15,720 bases of DNA. It comes from Mollicutes bacterium (lineage in GTDB: Bacteria > Bacillota_I > Bacilli_A > Izemoplasmatales > Izemoplasmataceae). Shown in pieces: positions 7,217-15,090 of this stretch. Within the stretch, counting starts at the first letter, position 1; every line of letters begins with the position of its first letter. The notes under the pieces are model-generated. The model did no database searches. It had not been told where the DNA came from and saw nothing but the letters and a program-made list of their open reading frames with translations. The stretch is from the NCBI GenBank assembly GCA_003551455.1, contig PUMR01000082.1:1-15720 (forward strand), in the 5' to 3' direction. Made by a program: the position numbers and the translations under genes.

Positions 7217-9053
7217 CAATCTGAAACGGCAGTTCTTGCGTGGCGACATGGAAGACGCCTACCGGCATTTCGGCGCGCATGTCGTCAAAGACGACGAGGG
7301 GCGCGTCCGTTCCGTCCGTTTCACTGTGTATGCGCCCAATGCCCGCAGCGTCAGTGTCGTCGGCACCTTCAACGACTATGCACCCCATGCCCATGAGATG
7401 CGTTCGCTGGGAGAGGGGTTTTTCCGTCTGGAGATTGAAGAGGACCTCACGGGCCAAATGTACAAATACCTCATCCACACACAACAAGGCGAGAGGGTCT
7501 ACAAGAGCGACCCCTTCGCTTTTGCGAGCGCCCGCCGGCCCGACACCCCTTCTAGGGTGACGGATCTGGAGACCCATGATTGGCACGATAAGGACTACAT
7601 GGCCGCCCGCAAGAGAAAAAGGCCCTACGAGGCGCCGATCTCCATCTACGAGGTGCATCCCGGCAGCTGGATGCGCAAGCCCGACGGCGCCTTCCACAGC
7701 TATACCGAACTCGCCGAGAGGCTCATCGGCCATGTCAAGGAGCACGGATTCACCCACATCGAGCTCATGCCCGTCTATGAACATCCTTTCGACGGCTCCT
7801 GGGGCTATCAGGGAACGGGCTACTACAGCATCACTTCCCGCTACGGGGAGCCCACGGACTTCCTGCGTTTCGTGGACGCATGCCACCAGGAGGGCATCGG
7901 CGTCATCCTGGACTGGGTGCCCGGCCACATCGCCAAGGACGGCCACGGACTCTATCGTTTCGACGGCACCCACCTATACGAGTATGCCGACGCCGCCATC
8001 CGCGAGAACGAGGTCTGGGGCACGGCGAATCTCGACCTCGGCAAGGGCGAGACGCAGAGTTTCCTCATATCCAACGCCCGTTTCTTCTTGGAAAAATACC
8101 ACATCGACGGCATCCGCGTCGACGCCGTCGCCAACATCATCCACCATCTCGGCGATCCCTCCCGCGGTCTGAACGAGGGCGGCATCGCCTTCTTGCGCAA
8201 ACTCACGCGTTCCGTCTTCGCCCACCACGAACAAGCGATCCTCGCCGCCGAGGACTCCACCGCCCATCCGCTCGTGACCCATCCTGTCGAAAGCGGGGGC
8301 CTCGGCTTCAACTACAAATGGAACATGGGCTGGATGAACGACACGCTTTCCTACTTCCAAAGGGAGCCCGTCCACCGGAAGCACCACCACGACGAGATCA
8401 CCTTCTCTTTGATGTATGCCTTCAGCGAGAATTTCATCCTGCCCTTCTCGCACGACGAGGTCGTGCACGGGAAGAAGACGCTCGTCGCCAAGATGCCGGG
8501 CGACTATTGGCAGAAGTTCGCGAACTACCGCGCGCTGCTCGGATGGCTCTACACCCATCCGGGCAAGAAGCTCCTCTTCATGGGCCAGGAGTTCGCCCAG
8601 ATGGACGAATGGAAGGAATGGAGCGAGCTCGACTGGAATCTCCTCGCCTACCCGATGCATGAGGCCATCCGCCGGTATGTGCAAGATTTGAACGAGCTTC
8701 TGCGCACCGAGCCCGCCTTGCATGAAGTCGACCACGACCCCGCGGGCTTCGAATGGATCGACGCCGACAACGCGAAACAGAGCGTCCTCGCCTATCTACG
8801 CCGTGATAGGAAGCAAGAGGCGCTTGTCGTGGTCTTGAACCTGACGCCCGCGACCCACGACGATTTCCTCGTCGGGGTGCCCGAAGCGGGCACCTACAAG
8901 GAAATCATGAACAGCGACAAAGCGACCTACGGCGGCAGCGGCATCGCGAATCCCCCGCTCGCGACTAGGAAACGACCCGCACATGGAAGAAAACAAGCCG
9001 TGAGCATGAGACTCGCGCCCCTTTCCGTGACGATTCTGAAACGGGAGGCATGA
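7209..9053 (+). CDS. glgB: 1,4-alpha-glucan branching enzyme (GH13)
   Basis: GlgB cuts alpha-1,4-glucan chains and re-attaches them by alpha-1,6 bonds to make glycogen branches. From the proposed start it has 614 residues: an N-terminal CBM48 domain (about 20-110), the GH13 barrel (about 145-500) and a C-terminal beta domain ending RLAPLSVTILK. Branching-enzyme motifs seen: ELMPVYEHPFDGSWGYQ (185-201), nucleophile Asp305 in DGIRVDAVANI, acid/base Glu348 in AAEDST, and Asp416 in FSHDEVVHGK. Start choice: family members have sequence like the FLRGDMEDAYRHFGAH stretch preceded by about ten residues, so TTG 7236 or ATG 7248 would trim conserved sequence. CTG 7209 has an ideal ribosome site (7194-7200) and gives M-DDNLKRQF. 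Conventional gene callers would choose 7236 or 7248. The gene overlaps recX by eight bases, and glgC starts one base after its stop. Confidence 0.95.
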   Translation: MDDNLKRQFLRGDMEDAYRHFGAHVVKDDEGRVRSVRFTVYAPNARSVSVVGTFNDYAPHAHEMRSLGEGFFRLEIEEDLTGQMYKYLIHTQQGERVYKSDPFAFASARRPDTPSRVTDLETHDWHDKDYMAARKRKRPYEAPISIYEVHPGSWMRKPDGAFHSYTELAERLIGHVKEHGFTHIELMPVYEHPFDGSWGYQGTGYYSITSRYGEPTDFLRFVDACHQEGIGVILDWVPGHIAKDGHGLYRFDGTHLYEYADAAIRENEVWGTANLDLGKGETQSFLISNARFFLEKYHIDGIRVDAVANIIHHLGDPSRGLNEGGIAFLRKLTRSVFAHHEQAILAAEDSTAHPLVTHPVESGGLGFNYKWNMGWMNDTLSYFQREPVHRKHHHDEITFSLMYAFSENFILPFSHDEVVHGKKTLVAKMPGDYWQKFANYRALLGWLYTHPGKKLLFMGQEFAQMDEWKEWSELDWNLLAYPMHEAIRRYVQDLNELLRTEPALHEVDHDPAGFEWIDADNAKQSVLAYLRRDRKQEALVVVLNLTPATHDDFLVGVPEAGTYKEIMNSDKATYGGSGIANPPLATRKRPAHGRKQAVSMRLAPLSVTILKREA

Positions 9054-9054
9054 G

Positions 9055-10188
9055 ATGAAAACGGAGACCATCGCCATGGTGCTCGTGGGCGGAAGAGGGA
9101 GCCGTCTCCGCCCCATCACCGAAAGGAAGGCCAAACCGGCCGTGACCTTCGCGGGGAAGTACCGCCTCGTCGATTTCGTCCTGAGCAATCTCGCCAACGC
9201 CATGATCAACACCGTGGGCATCATCACCCAGTATGAGCCCCACTCCCTCATGGACTACATCGGCCTCGGCAGCAGCTGGGACCTCGATGTGAGCGAGGGC
9301 GGCGTGCACTTCCTCACCCCCTACACGGACAAAGAAGGGGAGAAGTGGCAGAAGGGGACGGCGCACGCCATCCGCCAGCATCTCCATTTCGTCCGGACAC
9401 ACGACCCGGAATACGTGCTCGTCCTTTCGGGCGACCACATCTACAAGATGGACTATCGGAAGCTCATAAGGACACATGAAAAGCGGCGGGCCGATTTCAC
9501 CATCGGCATCTTCACCCCGCATGACGAGCTCTCCCGCTACGGGGTCCTCACCGTCGACAAGGACGGCTTTGTCGAGGGGTTCGAAGAGAAACCGGACGAC
9601 CCGCGGGGGGATTACGCCTCGATGGGGATCTATCTCTTCAACCGGGAGACCTTGGAAAGGATCCTCGCCAACGGTCTCGAGGAGGGCTTCGATTTCGGCA
9701 ACGACATCATCCCCAAGGCGCTCGAAGAGGGATACACCATCGCCGCCCACGAGTTCAAGGGGTATTTCCGGGATGTGGGCACGATCGAGAGCCTCTATGA
9801 AGCGAACATGGACTTGATCGACCATCCGGAGTATCTGATGTTGAATGATTATCGGCATCTTCCCGTCTTCACCCGCTCGAGCAACCTGAGCCCCCATCAC
9901 GTCATCAGCAAGGACGGCATCACCGACGCCCTGGTGAGTGACGGCTGCATGATCGAGGGTAGGGTCCGTCGCAGCGTCCTCTCGGGCAATGTCATCGTCA
10001 AAAGGGACGCTTCTGTCGAGGGCAGCCTCCTTTTCGAAGGGGTCGTCGTCGGCGAGAAAGCGACCTTGAAGAACGCGATCGTCCTCGAAGGGACGGTCAT
10101 CCTCCCCGACACCGAACTCGTGTTCGACACGCCCACGGTCATCGACAACGAACGTCTCTGGGAGTTCGGAGGTGGTCGCCGTGCGTGA
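9055..10188 (+). CDS. glgC: Glucose-1-phosphate adenylyltransferase, catalytic subunit GlgC
   Basis: GlgC makes ADP-glucose and pyrophosphate from ATP and glucose-1-phosphate, the committed step of bacterial glycogen synthesis. All catalytic landmarks are present in its 377 residues: the nucleotide loop GGRGSRLRP (12-20), KAKPAV (25-30), YRLVDFVLSN, GTAHAI (101-106), SGDHIYKMDY with catalytic Asp127, the sugar-phosphate motif FEEKP (176-180), and GYFRDVGT. A left-handed beta-helix C-terminal region with repeated V/I-x-x-G hexapeptides runs from about 285 to 355. In Bacillota GlgC usually pairs with the non-catalytic GlgD, and here the GlgD homologue is the front half of the next gene. GGGAGG at 9043-9048, six bases before the ATG, is the ribosome site. 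The last eight bases overlap the next gene, which suggests coupled translation. Confidence 0.97.
   Translation: MKTETIAMVLVGGRGSRLRPITERKAKPAVTFAGKYRLVDFVLSNLANAMINTVGIITQYEPHSLMDYIGLGSSWDLDVSEGGVHFLTPYTDKEGEKWQKGTAHAIRQHLHFVRTHDPEYVLVLSGDHIYKMDYRKLIRTHEKRRADFTIGIFTPHDELSRYGVLTVDKDGFVEGFEEKPDDPRGDYASMGIYLFNRETLERILANGLEEGFDFGNDIIPKALEEGYTIAAHEFKGYFRDVGTIESLYEANMDLIDHPEYLMLNDYRHLPVFTRSSNLSPHHVISKDGITDALVSDGCMIEGRVRRSVLSGNVIVKRDASVEGSLLFEGVVVGEKATLKNAIVLEGTVILPDTELVFDTPTVIDNERLWEFGGGRRA
10168..10173 (+). promoter_or_regulatory. Ribosome binding site of the glgD-glgA fusion
   Basis: GGAGGT inside the last codons of glgC stands seven bases before GTG 10181. The other in-frame GTG (10172) lies within the site itself, so 10181 is the better start. 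Confidence 0.6.
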
Positions 10189-12586
10189 CCTCTCGCTCGT
10201 CATCGACGCCACGAGCCGCGGCGCCTTCGAGAAACTCACCCAGCACCGGATGCCCGGGGCTCTCCCCTTCGCCGGGAAATACCGCCTCATCGACTTCGCC
10301 CTTTCCAACGCGAAAAACGCCGGCGTCGTCAATGTGGCGATCTTCCCCTGGGGGAACTACCGTTCGTTGCAGGACCATATCGGCAGCGGGAAACGTTGGA
10401 ATCTCGACCGCCGCCGCGACGGCCTTTTCATCCTCCCGCCCAAGAACATGATGTTGCCGACGGAGGAATCGCTCACCTTCCAGCGCATGCACGAACACAT
10501 CGAATTCTTCCGCCGGAGCACCCAGAAGTATTTCCTCTTCACTCCGGCCTCGATCGTCTGGAACGCCGATCTGGAAAGAATCGTCGAGAGACATATCGCC
10601 AGCCAGGCGGAAGTGAGCGAAATCCGCACGGAAAAAGGCCGCCTGCAGACTTTCATCATGAGCCGGGACTTCCTCATGAAAAGAATCGAGGAATATGACA
10701 TCATCCCCTACAAGACGCTTTCCGACCTCGTCGACCGGGACGAGCGCATCAAGGTGAACACCATCTTCCATGAGGGATACGCACGGATGGTCACGAACCC
10801 GGTGAACTATCTCGCCGCCAACCTCGACATGTTGAAATTCGAGGTCGGCCGGACCGTGTTCGCGGCGGATGCTCCCGTCGTCAGCAAAGAGAAGACCGCG
10901 CCCCCGGCCCGCTACCTGCCGGGCAACGAAGTCGAGAACACGCTCGTCGCGAGCGGCTGTCTGATCCAAGGAAGCCTCAAGGACAGTGTCGTGAGCCGCG
11001 ATGTCATCATCAAGAAGGATGCGCGGATCGAGGATTCCTTCCTCATGAACAATGTCGTCGTCGAAGAGGGCGCCATCATCAGACACGCCGTCTTGGACAA
11101 AGAGACCGTCGTCAAGAGGGGCACCCTCGTAGAGGGCACCCGCCAGCAGCCTTATGTGACGGAGAAGCGGCAGGTCGTCACCGACCAGAGCGGTCTCGCC
11201 GTGCTGCATGTCGCCGCCGAGGCGCACCCCTTCGTCAAGACGGGCGGCCTCGCCGATGTGATCGAGGGCCTCTCGCGCGCCCAGAGTAAACAAGGCATCG
11301 AGACGGCCGTCGTGCTGCCTTTGTACAAATCGGTGAAGGACACCTATTCGGAGACCTACCGGTATGTCATGACCGAGACCTTCGACTTCCAAGGGGAGCC
11401 GGAGAAGATCCGCGTCTATCAAATCCAGCGGGACAAGGTCCATTTCTACTTCATCGAACATTTCCGCTACTTCGAAAGGGACGAAATCTACGGCTATGAG
11501 GACGACTGTCTCCGTTTCGCCTTCTTCGCCCATGCCGTGGCGAAAGTCCGGAAAACGATCGGTCCCTTCGACCTTTTGCATCTGCATGATTGGCACACGG
11601 GCCTCCTTCCGGGCCTTTTGCAAGAAGAAGAGGACGCTCCTCCCACCCTGCTCTCCATCCACAACATCGACTATCAGGGCGTCTGCACCCGGGATGCTCT
11701 CGAAGGCCTCTATCCCTCCGCGGGTCTGAAACACAACGTGAATTTCCTCGAGGAGGGCATCCAGACGGCGACGAAGCTCGCCACCGTCTCTCCGACCTAC
11801 CGCGACGAACTCCGTTATGAATATTACGGCAAGAACCTCACCGAGGCCCTCTTGCGCCGGGACAGGGATTTCTACGGGGTGTTGAACGGCGTCTCGAAAA
11901 AGATGAACCCCGCGAACGACTCCTTGATCGAAGCGCCCTACGACATCGCGAGCATCGAGAAGAAACGGTTGAACAAGCGCGCCCTGCAGAAGAAGATGCG
12001 GCTCACGCCCGGCGACGACAAGTTCGTCATCGGCATGGTGGGCCGGATCACCGAACAGAAAGGGTTCCCGATCCTCATCGATTGTCTGCGGAGTTTCCTC
12101 GCCACCCACACCGACGTCGAATTCGTCCTTTTGGGGCAAGGGGAGGAAAAATTCATCGAAAGACTGCAAGGGATCGCCCGGGACCATCCCCGTCGCATGC
12201 GCTTGAACATCGGCTTCGACGCGGCCATCCCCAACGAGATCTATGCCGGCGCCGACGCCTTCCTCATGCCTTCGCGGGTCGAGCCCTGCGGCCTTTCCCA
12301 GATGATCGCCATGCGTTACGGCACCGTGCCCATCGTCAGAAAGACCGGCGGGCTCGCCGACAGTGTGACGGATTTCGACCCCGTGACCAAGAAGGGGAAC
12401 GGCTTCACCTTCTTCCACTATGATTCGCAGGTGCTCGAAGAGCGACTGAAAGACGCCCGCCGCGTCTTCAAAGAGCGAAAAGACGACTGGGCCGCCATCA
12501 TGAGGCAGGGGATGCGCGCCGATTTCAGCCTCGAACGGCAAGCCCGGAAGATTCTGGAGATATACCAGAGCATCCTGTCCGATTGA
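10181..12586 (+). CDS. glgD-glgA: GlgD-GlgA fusion: ADP-glucose pyrophosphorylase-like subunit joined to glycogen synthase
   Basis: One unbroken frame of 801 residues encodes two normally separate proteins. Residues 1 to about 335 are GlgD: LTQHRMPGALPFAGKYRLID and a beta-helix tail (NTLVASGCLIQGSLKDSVV onward). Compared with GlgC next door it lacks the GGRGSRLRP nucleotide loop, and TPASIVWNADL replaces SGDHIYKMDY, so it is almost surely not catalytic, as known for GlgD. Residues about 338-801 are a complete GT5 glycogen synthase that extends alpha-1,4-glucan from ADP-glucose: KTGGLADV (353-360), LLHLHDWHTGLLPGLL, SIHNIDYQG, GMVGRITEQKGFPIL, EPCGLSQ (Glu701) and a second KTGGLADSV (721-729). 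The junction (EKRQVVTDQSGLAVLHVAAE) has almost no linker and no internal start with a ribosome site. The start is GTG 10181; the stop TGA lies three bases from a possible glgP ATG. Confidence 0.95.
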   Translation: MRDLSLVIDATSRGAFEKLTQHRMPGALPFAGKYRLIDFALSNAKNAGVVNVAIFPWGNYRSLQDHIGSGKRWNLDRRRDGLFILPPKNMMLPTEESLTFQRMHEHIEFFRRSTQKYFLFTPASIVWNADLERIVERHIASQAEVSEIRTEKGRLQTFIMSRDFLMKRIEEYDIIPYKTLSDLVDRDERIKVNTIFHEGYARMVTNPVNYLAANLDMLKFEVGRTVFAADAPVVSKEKTAPPARYLPGNEVENTLVASGCLIQGSLKDSVVSRDVIIKKDARIEDSFLMNNVVVEEGAIIRHAVLDKETVVKRGTLVEGTRQQPYVTEKRQVVTDQSGLAVLHVAAEAHPFVKTGGLADVIEGLSRAQSKQGIETAVVLPLYKSVKDTYSETYRYVMTETFDFQGEPEKIRVYQIQRDKVHFYFIEHFRYFERDEIYGYEDDCLRFAFFAHAVAKVRKTIGPFDLLHLHDWHTGLLPGLLQEEEDAPPTLLSIHNIDYQGVCTRDALEGLYPSAGLKHNVNFLEEGIQTATKLATVSPTYRDELRYEYYGKNLTEALLRRDRDFYGVLNGVSKKMNPANDSLIEAPYDIASIEKKRLNKRALQKKMRLTPGDDKFVIGMVGRITEQKGFPILIDCLRSFLATHTDVEFVLLGQGEEKFIERLQGIARDHPRRMRLNIGFDAAIPNEIYAGADAFLMPSRVEPCGLSQMIAMRYGTVPIVRKTGGLADSVTDFDPVTKKGNGFTFFHYDSQVLEERLKDARRVFKERKDDWAAIMRQGMRADFSLERQARKILEIYQSILSD

Positions 12587-12613
12587 CCTATGACAGAAAG
12601 GATGATTCAGTCC

Positions 12614-15019
12614 ATGCACGCCTTCAAGGACAAAGAGACATTCAAACGGCACTTCGAGGACCGTCTGATGAAACGCTACGTCACGACGCTCGAAGAAGCC
12701 TCCGAACGGCAGGCCTATCAGGTCCTCGCCGAACTGTTGAGCGAAGCGATGAACGTCCAATGGCGGAAGAACCTCGAAAAGAGCGAAGAAAGCCCGCAAA
12801 AAGAGGTGCACTACTTCTCGATGGAATTCCTCACGGGGAGACTCATCACCTCGAACCTCGCCAATATGGGACTACGCGAACTCGTCCGGGGAGCTTTCGC
12901 GGATCTGGGTCTCGACTTGGAAAGAATCGAGCGGAAAGAAGTCGATCCCGGCCTCGGTAACGGCGGCCTCGGCCGCTTGGCCGCGTGTTTCCTCGATTCC
13001 ATCGCCTCTCTCGGCTACAAGGGCCACGGCAACGGCATCCGCTACCGTTACGGCTTCTTCGAGCAGGCCATCGAAGACGGCTACCAGGTCGAGAAGCCGG
13101 ATGATTGGCTGAAGGACGACTTCGCCTATGAGATCCGCCGCGACGAAGAGGCCTTGGACATCCCGCTCGGCGGCGAGGTCTTCCATGAAGGCGGAAAAGC
13201 CCGCTATGAGCCGGAAGAGAGAATCCGTGCCGTGCCCTACGACATCCCCGTGCCGGGCGAAGGGAACGGCATCGTGAACACGCTAAGACTTTGGAACGCC
13301 GAGCCGAGCGACACGCTGCCGGATGAGGCCGACCCGATCGCCTACAACGAGGAACTCCGCAACATCAGCGCCTTCCTCTATCCCGACGACACCACCGAGG
13401 AGGGGAAGATCCTCCGCATCAAACAACAATACTTCTTCACCGCCGCCGGCGTGCGAAGCATCCTGAAGAAACATTTCGAAAGACACGGAACCCTGGAAAA
13501 CCTTCCCGACTACCATGTCTTCCAGATCAACGACACCCATCCCGCCCTCATCATCCCCGAGCTCATGCGCATCCTGGTGGACGATCACGAGTTTTCTTGG
13601 GAGAAGGCCTGGAAGATCACGAACCAAGTCTCCGCCTACACCAACCACACGATTCTCGCCGAGGCTCTGGAAAGATGGCCCGTGGCCCTGCTCCAACCCA
13701 CGCTGCCGCGGATCTATCAGATCATCGAAGAGATCAACCGCCGCTATTGCACCCATCTTTTGGACGAGTTGGGCTATGATGAAGCGAAAGTCCGCCGTCT
13801 CGCCATCATCAGCGACGGGGAGATCAGGATGGCCCACCTTTGCATCGCGGGGAGTTTCAGCGTCAACGGGGTGGCGAAGCTCCACACGGACATCTTGAAG
13901 AAACACGAGATGAAGGAGTTCTACGCGCTCTATCCCGACAAGTTCAACGCCAAGACGAACGGCGTCACCCATCGCCGCTTCTTGAAACACATCAACCCGC
14001 GCCTTTCCGCTCTCCTGGATGCAAACGCTCCGGGATGGGACAAGAACCCCGCGAAGCTGGCGGACCTCTCGGCGAAGAAGGACGACCACGAGACGCAGGA
14101 GGCGCTCGCAAGGATCAAGCGTGAGAACAAAGAACGTCTCGCGGATAGAATTGAGAAAGAACAAGGCATCCGCCTCGATCCCGAAAGCATCTTCGACGTG
14201 CAGATCAAGCGCCTCCACGAATACAAGCGCCAGCTCATGAACGCCCTCCACATCCTCATGGTCCACAACCGGCTGAAGACGGATGTGGCTTTCAAAAAAC
14301 AATACGTCCCCCACAGTTTCATCTTCGGGGCGAAGGCGGCCGGCGCCTACCACTATGCCAAAAAGATCATCAAGCTCCTGAATTCCATCGCCCGCGTCGT
14401 GAATGCGGATGATGACACGAACGGTTTGTTGAAAGTGGTCTTCGTCGAGAACTACAACGTCACCTATGCCGAGGACATCATCCCCGCGACCGACATCAGC
14501 GAGCAGATCTCGACCGCCTCCAAAGAGGCTTCCGGCACCGGCAACATGAAACTCATGATGAACGGCGCTTTGACGCTGGGCACCCTTGACGGCGCCAATG
14601 TGGAGATCGCCGAGCTCATCGGGGACGAACACATCGAGATCTTCGGCATGGAGGCCGACGAAGTGACCGCCCATTACGAAAAGCACGACTACGACCCGAT
14701 GAGGATCTATGAGAACGACAAAGAGATCAAGAACGCCGTGGACATGTTGACGAGCGGGTTCTTCCCCGGCGTCGCCAAGGACGAGTTCCGGGAGGTCCGC
14801 GACAAGCTCCTCTACGAGGACCGCTATTTCGTGCTGAAGGATCTGAGAAGCTATCTGCAGGCCCACGAGAGAATGAACGAACGCTACAAGGACGCTCACG
14901 GCTGGCAAAGGAGCGCCATCGTCAATATCGCCAAGAGCGGGTATTTCTCGAGTGACCGGACCATCGCGGACTACGTGAGAGACATCTGGAAGCTGGAACG
15001 GTTCGCCCTCGACGATTGA
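12614..15019 (+). CDS. glgP: Glycogen/maltodextrin phosphorylase
   Basis: GlgP uses phosphate to release glucose-1-phosphate from the non-reducing ends of glycogen, with pyridoxal phosphate as cofactor. The 801 residues are typical. Seen: EVHYFSMEFLTGR (64-76), DPGLGNGGLGRLAACFLDS (111-129), QINDTHPALIIPE (304-316), IKRLHEYKRQLMN (531-543), and the cofactor site EASGTGNMKLMMNGALTLGT with the PLP lysine at 646. Start choice: ATG 12614 has GAAAGGATGAT upstream (12596-12606, GG twelve bases away). ATG 12590, eight codons earlier, sits three bases after the previous stop but has no ribosome site. ATG 12602 is also in frame. The gene is the last of the long operon; no terminator is visible between its stop and the next promoter. 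It is in the same reading frame as the GlgD-GlgA gene. Confidence 0.96.
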   Translation: MHAFKDKETFKRHFEDRLMKRYVTTLEEASERQAYQVLAELLSEAMNVQWRKNLEKSEESPQKEVHYFSMEFLTGRLITSNLANMGLRELVRGAFADLGLDLERIERKEVDPGLGNGGLGRLAACFLDSIASLGYKGHGNGIRYRYGFFEQAIEDGYQVEKPDDWLKDDFAYEIRRDEEALDIPLGGEVFHEGGKARYEPEERIRAVPYDIPVPGEGNGIVNTLRLWNAEPSDTLPDEADPIAYNEELRNISAFLYPDDTTEEGKILRIKQQYFFTAAGVRSILKKHFERHGTLENLPDYHVFQINDTHPALIIPELMRILVDDHEFSWEKAWKITNQVSAYTNHTILAEALERWPVALLQPTLPRIYQIIEEINRRYCTHLLDELGYDEAKVRRLAIISDGEIRMAHLCIAGSFSVNGVAKLHTDILKKHEMKEFYALYPDKFNAKTNGVTHRRFLKHINPRLSALLDANAPGWDKNPAKLADLSAKKDDHETQEALARIKRENKERLADRIEKEQGIRLDPESIFDVQIKRLHEYKRQLMNALHILMVHNRLKTDVAFKKQYVPHSFIFGAKAAGAYHYAKKIIKLLNSIARVVNADDDTNGLLKVVFVENYNVTYAEDIIPATDISEQISTASKEASGTGNMKLMMNGALTLGTLDGANVEIAELIGDEHIEIFGMEADEVTAHYEKHDYDPMRIYENDKEIKNAVDMLTSGFFPGVAKDEFREVRDKLLYEDRYFVLKDLRSYLQAHERMNERYKDAHGWQRSAIVNIAKSGYFSSDRTIADYVRDIWKLERFALDD

Positions 15020-15031
15020 TGCGCACATCTT

Positions 15032-15060
15032 TTGAATTGCGCGGGAATTTCCGTTATCTT
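15032..15060 (+). promoter_or_regulatory. Promoter of the peroxiredoxin gene
   Basis: TTGAAT (15032-15037) and TATCTT (15055-15060) are separated by exactly 17 bases, a good sigma-70/SigA-type arrangement, about 30 bases ahead of the start codon. An imperfect 12-base palindrome, CGGGAATTTCCG (15042-15053, five of six pairs matching), fills the spacer and could be an operator, but I recognise no known regulator site in it; it is not a PerR box. Confidence 0.65.
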
Positions 15061-15077
15061 TGAAGAAGACAATAACC

Positions 15078-15084
15078 GGAGGTG
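15078..15084 (+). promoter_or_regulatory. Ribosome binding site of the peroxiredoxin gene
   Basis: GGAGGTG, six bases before ATG 15091. It rules out the in-frame GTG at 15082, which lies inside it. Confidence 0.8.
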
Positions 15085-15090
15085 CAAGGA

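Noticed and set aside
11161..11210. A separate internal start for GlgA at GTG 11201, which would make GlgD-GlgA two proteins
   Set aside because: There is no stop before it and no Shine-Dalgarno at a workable distance; the nearest GGAG (11161-11164) is over 35 bases away.
10139..12811. An 890-codon open frame on the - strand opposite the GlgD-GlgA fusion
   Set aside because: A shadow aligned with the fusion frame and continuing into glgP because both are in the same frame. No domain or ribosome site supports it.
15020..15090. A terminator after glgP
   Set aside because: No GC stem followed by a T run is visible in this 71-base gap. The operon may read into the peroxiredoxin gene or end by another means.
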